NCBI GenBank assembly: GCA_035591015.1
Contig: JAXIUW010237729.1
Location: forward strand, 1-10,049
Reading direction: 5' to 3'
DNA: 10,049 nt
Source of the DNA: Cephalothrix simula
Taxonomy: Eukaryota; Nemertea; Palaeonemertea; Archinemertea; Cephalotrichidae
Part shown: positions 7,298 to 10,049 of the stretch, piece by piece
Position numbering within the stretch: position 1 is the stretch's first letter
Layout: each line of letters opens with the position of its first letter
Made by a program: the position numbers and the translations under genes
Notes under the pieces: generated by a model
Databases searched by the model: none
Told to the model about the DNA's origin: nothing
What the model saw: only the letters and a program-made list of their open reading frames with translations

Positions 7298-7477
7298 TGT
7301 TCATGTAGTAGAATTTATGCGTTCATCTTTCCTGGCAGTGATGGATTGAAATTCATAAAAGATCATAAAAGCACAGTTAGAAATCGAAATAGAGAAAGGA
7401 AGATTAAATTTTTCAACGATCCCGAGCAACTTGTTTTGAATACAAGATTAGCTGAACAAGGATACCCAGAATTAAAA
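7298..7477 (+). CDS. best exon-like segment, about 59 codons, unrecognised
   Basis: The frame opens after a TGA at 7295-7297 and stays open to TGA at 7475-7477 with no ATG, as an internal exon or coding remnant would. A good acceptor, TTCATCTTTCCTGGCAG, ends at 7338, giving a likely exon from 7339. A weak donor, GAA/GTGGGC, is at 7468/7469. The translation has a charged helix-like part, STVRNRNRERKIKFFNDPEQ, then LVLNTRLAEQGYPELKKL. From 7340, G is at codon position 1 in about 28 percent of codons against roughly 17 percent background, and purines in about 67 percent. CATAAAAG is tandemly repeated at 7354 and 7364. No family is recognised. It may be an exon, a pseudogene piece or a transposon remnant. 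Confidence 0.25.
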
Positions 7478-7636
7478 AAATTGAGGTGTTATGAAGTGGG
7501 CTGAAGATGCTAATTAATCATCATAATCTTAATATATTGACACAGTAAGTTGAATCTTAAGCACTCAAACTGAAAAGCTTAGTTAATATTCTAAATAATA
7601 GTATATTTTCTTTTAAAAGGTGTAAGTTGGTACTTT

Positions 7637-7648
7637 AGGTCAAGGTTA
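7637..7648 (+). promoter_or_regulatory. nuclear-receptor half-sites AGGTCA-AGGTTA
   Basis: AGGTCA and AGGTTA lie head to tail without spacer. The overlap TCAAGGTTA (7640-7648) is one base from TCAAGGTCA, the monomer site of NR5A (SF-1/FTZ-F1) and ERR receptors. The motif is degenerate, so this is a weak call. Confidence 0.2.
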
Positions 7649-7714
7649 GGGTAAATTTAGAAATTCCCCGCTCCCAACTAGCCTTTTTTGACAAAAGATA
7701 TGACCCAGATTGAG

Positions 7715-7723
7715 TAACCTTGA
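7715..7723 (-). promoter_or_regulatory. inverted TCAAGGTTA copy
   Basis: TAACCTTGA is the exact reverse complement of TCAAGGTTA at 7640-7648, 75 bp away. A third copy in this orientation lies at 9619-9627. TGACCC, a reversed GGGTCA half-site, lies between the first two. Confidence 0.2.
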
Positions 7724-8690
7724 TGTCAGTCATCGTCTACAAGACACACTATTCCTCTGTTTTCCAAAACTCTAAGATCACCACTTGATGATGAAGTAAA
7801 CGAAAATAACAGAACATAGTTTACCTCGTAGTTGACAACTTCTAATTGCCTCCGTCGCATGATTCATATATTCTTAATAATCAGACCTTCGGGATCTTCA
7901 ATTTTCTTTAATAGCTAATTCTCATATTACAAGATATAATCTTTAATATAGTTTTTTCAATCGCGACAAATCCGCTGAGAATAAGCTCGACGAAGGTAAA
8001 GAATAGCTATCATATTGATTGTTCTATCTCAGGGTCAGGTTGAAAGGACAGTCCTGTCTCAGATTATTGGTCTTGAACCATATATCTATAATTCTTGAGA
8101 GACTGAAGAGACATTGATTTATCTTGATGTACATCTCTTAATACATCTGTGCTATATTTCTGTTTTGCAATACAGCAATATTGGGCACCATAAGGCTTCA
8201 GCTATGTTCAAGCAGAGTTTAAAATTTGTTTACATGTTATTTGATTAAAATTTCCTCAATAACACAGTTACTTAGACAAACGCCACTAACATTTTACTTG
8301 GTGTTGTCAGAGCATGAGTTAAAGAGCCAAGTCATTTCATTTTGAATGCTAAACTCAAACATTTTAATTTTCTCTTAAATCAACATTTCCTGAGCTAAAC
8401 CTCCCTTTCTGTTTAAGGATGATAATTCGAATAACGTTTAATGTCTTTAAAAATTTGATCACGGACATCGTATACAGATTAATCAAAATTCAACGAAATA
8501 GCGATGTGAAGTTAAATTTTCTTACATTCAGCTAATCAATTGTCGACTTGTCATCATGCTTAACGCAAACGTTTCTTGATTTCCATAATCTTAACATCTG
8601 AAATCCCCATTCCTTAGAGACTCATTACCGGACTATGAATTTGTGGTCGTTAAAATAATCCACATCAGATTATGCTAGTGTCAACAAGTT

Positions 8691-8728
8691 GTGATACATC
8701 ACGTCAGTGCTGATCACCAGCTAGTGAT
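8691..8728. repeat. cluster of alternating GTGAT/ATCAC words
   Basis: GTGAT (8691), ATCAC (8698), ATCAC (8713) and GTGAT (8724) give two small inverted repeats of opposite polarity in 38 bp, around a CRE-like TCACGTCA (8699-8706). It could be a composite binding site. The individual words are short. Confidence 0.25.
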
Positions 8729-8834
8729 TGAATAGGATGGAATGTGGACTGAGATAGTAGGATAATCTGCTCAATTGGCGATGAATCGTAAACAGAGAGT
8801 AATAGGATACCACTTGAGGACGAAGCTGGTCTTC

Positions 8835-8945
8835 TCAAATTGTAATCTCTGCCGGCCATTCGCAAAGGTTGATAACTTTTCCTTTTAGAAGCAAAATAAT
8901 TTTTGAGAAGATATAAACAAATATTACTACATGTACTAGCGCCAT
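8835..8945 (-). CDS. 36-aa hydrophobic micro-ORF
   Basis: On the minus strand ATG at 8945 lies in AAGATGGCG, which is both a favourable start context (A at -3, G at +4) and the core of a YY1 site. The first 20 or so residues (MALVHVVIFVYIFSKIILLL) would form a single membrane span, followed by a short polar tail and TGA. An overlapping shifted minus frame (about 8780-8890) is also open for 37 codons, so the reading is ambiguous. No family is recognised. Confidence 0.12.
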   Translation of the reverse strand: MALVHVVIFVYIFSKIILLLKGKVINLCEWPAEITI

Positions 8946-8994
8946 CTTAAATTTGGAGAAAAGTACCATCAATCTCTACTCTCTATCCTTCAAT

Positions 8995-9029
8995 TATATA
9001 AAACCCATGGTTTAATTTAACTCTATTCT
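8995..9029 (+). promoter_or_regulatory. TATA box and initiator-like sequence
   Basis: TATATAAA (8995-9002) fits the TATAWAAR consensus. CTATTCT (9023-9029) fits the YYANWYY initiator with its A at 9025, 30 bp after the first TATA base, the canonical spacing. The 77-aa ORF begins 25 bp downstream. TATA-like words are frequent in AT-rich DNA, so the spacing is the only real support. Confidence 0.25.
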
Positions 9030-9049
9030 ATTCATGCTAATTCAGACTG

Positions 9050-9283
9050 ATGCACCTTCTTCTGATGCTATGGATAAGGTTGCAGCATCTTGTATCTGCA
9101 TATGACAGAAGTGGTGATGATGTACTGCAGAAGATGCATAGTAAAGCTTGTATTATGTGCTGGACATATAGGCGCTTATGCGTTTATCCAAATTCAAATA
9201 AGGTTTTTGCAGGTGATCTTAATGTTTTGCAAAATACGATACCTTTATTCAAAAATAGAATAAAGGAAGTACACGTGTTGTAA
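9050..9283 (+). CDS. unrecognised 77-aa ORF behind TATA/initiator
   Basis: An ATG opens 77 codons to TAA, ten bases before ATTAAA. The first residues, MHLLLMLWIRLQHLV, are hydrophobic; then comes YDRSGDDVLQKMHSK, a Cys-containing ACIMCWTYRRLC stretch and KVFAGDLNVLQ. G is at codon position 1 in about 22 percent of codons. An acceptor-like CTAATTCAG ends at 9045, so it could instead be a last exon. The start context is weak (C at -3, C at +4), and an upstream ATG at 9034 opens an overlapping 23-codon frame ending at 9105 that would compete for initiation. AGDLN recalls the GDxN motif of EEP-type endonucleases, but nothing around it supports that fold. No family is recognised. Confidence 0.2.
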   Translation: MHLLLMLWIRLQHLVSAYDRSGDDVLQKMHSKACIMCWTYRRLCVYPNSNKVFAGDLNVLQNTIPLFKNRIKEVHVL

Positions 9284-9292
9284 CAAAATATT

Positions 9293-9298
9293 ATTAAA
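9293..9298 (+). terminator. poly(A) signal variant ATTAAA
   Basis: ATTAAA lies ten bases past the stop codon of the 77-aa ORF and is followed by a T-rich stretch (CTCTTTTTAG). The position suits a cleavage and polyadenylation signal, but the hexamer is common in AT-rich DNA. An AATAAA also occurs within the ORF at 9258-9263. Confidence 0.2.
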
Positions 9299-10049
9299 AC
9301 CTCTTTTTAGTTCTAGTTCATCAAAGCCACTAAATATTGATATATTTTATCCAAGTTGATCCAATGTTGATGGAAGCAGCAAATCTTAACGTATCAGTTC
9401 TTAGTAATTGACTATAAGTTGTCAAATAAGTTGATGAAAAATAAATAATTATTATTGAAAAAAGATCCGTTGGTGAATACGAAATATTATCTTGAAGATG
9501 CTCTTCTATAAGCTATAGAATAAATCAGCTAACATAAAAGAATGAGGGAAAGATGATACATGATACCAATAATATTGATATCTGCGACAGATGCTTTTAT
9601 CTTGGGACTCGTATAACATAACCTTGAAATCAATGTTTGTACCTATACAATGTGTTTCAATAAATTGTTAAAACCTATTTTACGCTTCAATTCAAACATG
9701 CTAAAATCATTTTTGTTCTGCATCATTGCATCACAATTTGCTTCAGAATGTTTTGTATATTTTCAAATTTTCAAAAATAACTAAGCGATGAATTTTTTAA
9801 AAACTGAACTGAAAGCGGGGTCTAGGTTTCGAATCCTATTTATAAACCATAGGCACTATTTTTTCAAAATTCGATAAAAATAATAAGAATTTTTCAGGAC
9901 ATAAATTGACATGGTTTTTCTAGTTTTTTCTCCTCTTTCATTTGGATATCTTGGTTTTCAAATAAATAAACCTTCTCAAATGTGACTTTTGAACGGACGT
10001 TTATTTTATAATGGAAATAAGCTCACATGTGCCAATTTAACCCTTTCGC
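9299..10049. other. non-coding stretch, no supported gene
   Basis: Short frames only. Several AATAAA hexamers (9519, 9658, 9960 areas) occur without an upstream gene. A TAACCTTGA copy is at 9619-9627. A tRNA T-arm-like word at 9825-9836 was examined and not accepted. No repeat or mobile element was recognised. Confidence 0.55.

Larger units (their letters stand above)
7478..8690. other. non-coding stretch, one exon-like fragment
   Basis: No ATG frame of note. Two donor-like GTAAGT sites lie at 7545 and 7621. A 21-codon open stretch (8033-8098) follows a good acceptor, TTGTTCTATCTCAG (to 8032), and reads GQVERTVLSQIIGLEP. It is too short to call. Nuclear-receptor-like words at 7637-7723 are listed separately. 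Confidence 0.5.

Noticed and set aside
7646-7652. TTAGGG as an interstitial telomere repeat
   Set aside because: Only one unit is present, which is expected by chance.
9200-9240. AGDLN in the 77-aa ORF as an EEP endonuclease motif of a LINE element
   Set aside because: A single four-to-five residue match. The other EEP catalytic motifs and any reverse-transcriptase sequence are absent around it.
9811-9845. tRNA T-arm or SINE B-box resemblance (GGTTTCGAATCC)
   Set aside because: One extra T gives an 8-base loop. The arm has a mismatch, and no A-box, acceptor stem or anticodon arm can be found upstream.

Overview
The window is about one-third G+C and carries dense stop codons in all six frames. 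The longest ATG-initiated frame is 120 codons. There is no Shine-Dalgarno/operon layout, no rRNA, tRNA or CRISPR array, and no reading frame I can assign to a known family. This fits intergenic or intronic DNA of an animal much better than a bacterium, archaeon or phage. A weak hint at an invertebrate, perhaps a mollusc or other lophotrochozoan, comes from three copies of the palindromic word TACATGTA (2770, 4205, 8928; about 0.4 expected from composition) and only moderate CpG depletion in a rough hand count of the first kilobase (about 18 seen, about 29 expected). The taxonomic call is inference only.

Layout. 1-1317: no supported gene. 1318-1667: three CACGTG E-boxes and a perfect 20-bp palindrome (1380-1399). 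1488-1706 (minus) and 1919-2281 (plus): the two most substantial small ORFs of the left half, both unrecognised. 3064-3306: an open frame ending in a CpG-rich patch with an NRF-1-like site. 4422-4444: an inverted pair of SOX-like sites. 5732-6537: three exact POU octamers, one abutting a reversed CCAAT box, plus a 13-bp direct repeat. 6994-7101 and 7298-7477: two short frames that look like exons on the plus strand, each behind an acceptor-like site. 7637-7723: nuclear-receptor-like half-sites. 8835-8945 (minus): a 36-codon hydrophobic micro-ORF. 8995-9298: a TATA box, an initiator-like sequence, a 77-aa ORF and an ATTAAA signal in the right order and spacing. 9299-10049: nothing identifiable.

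I see no evidence that the pieces form one known system. The most economical reading is regulatory or intergenic DNA with possible small exons. Every coding call is low confidence, because AT-rich random sequence of this length produces ORFs of this size. Of the coding candidates, 7298-7477 and 9050-9283 most deserve a homology and transcript check; of the non-coding ones, the octamer cluster and the 20-bp palindrome.
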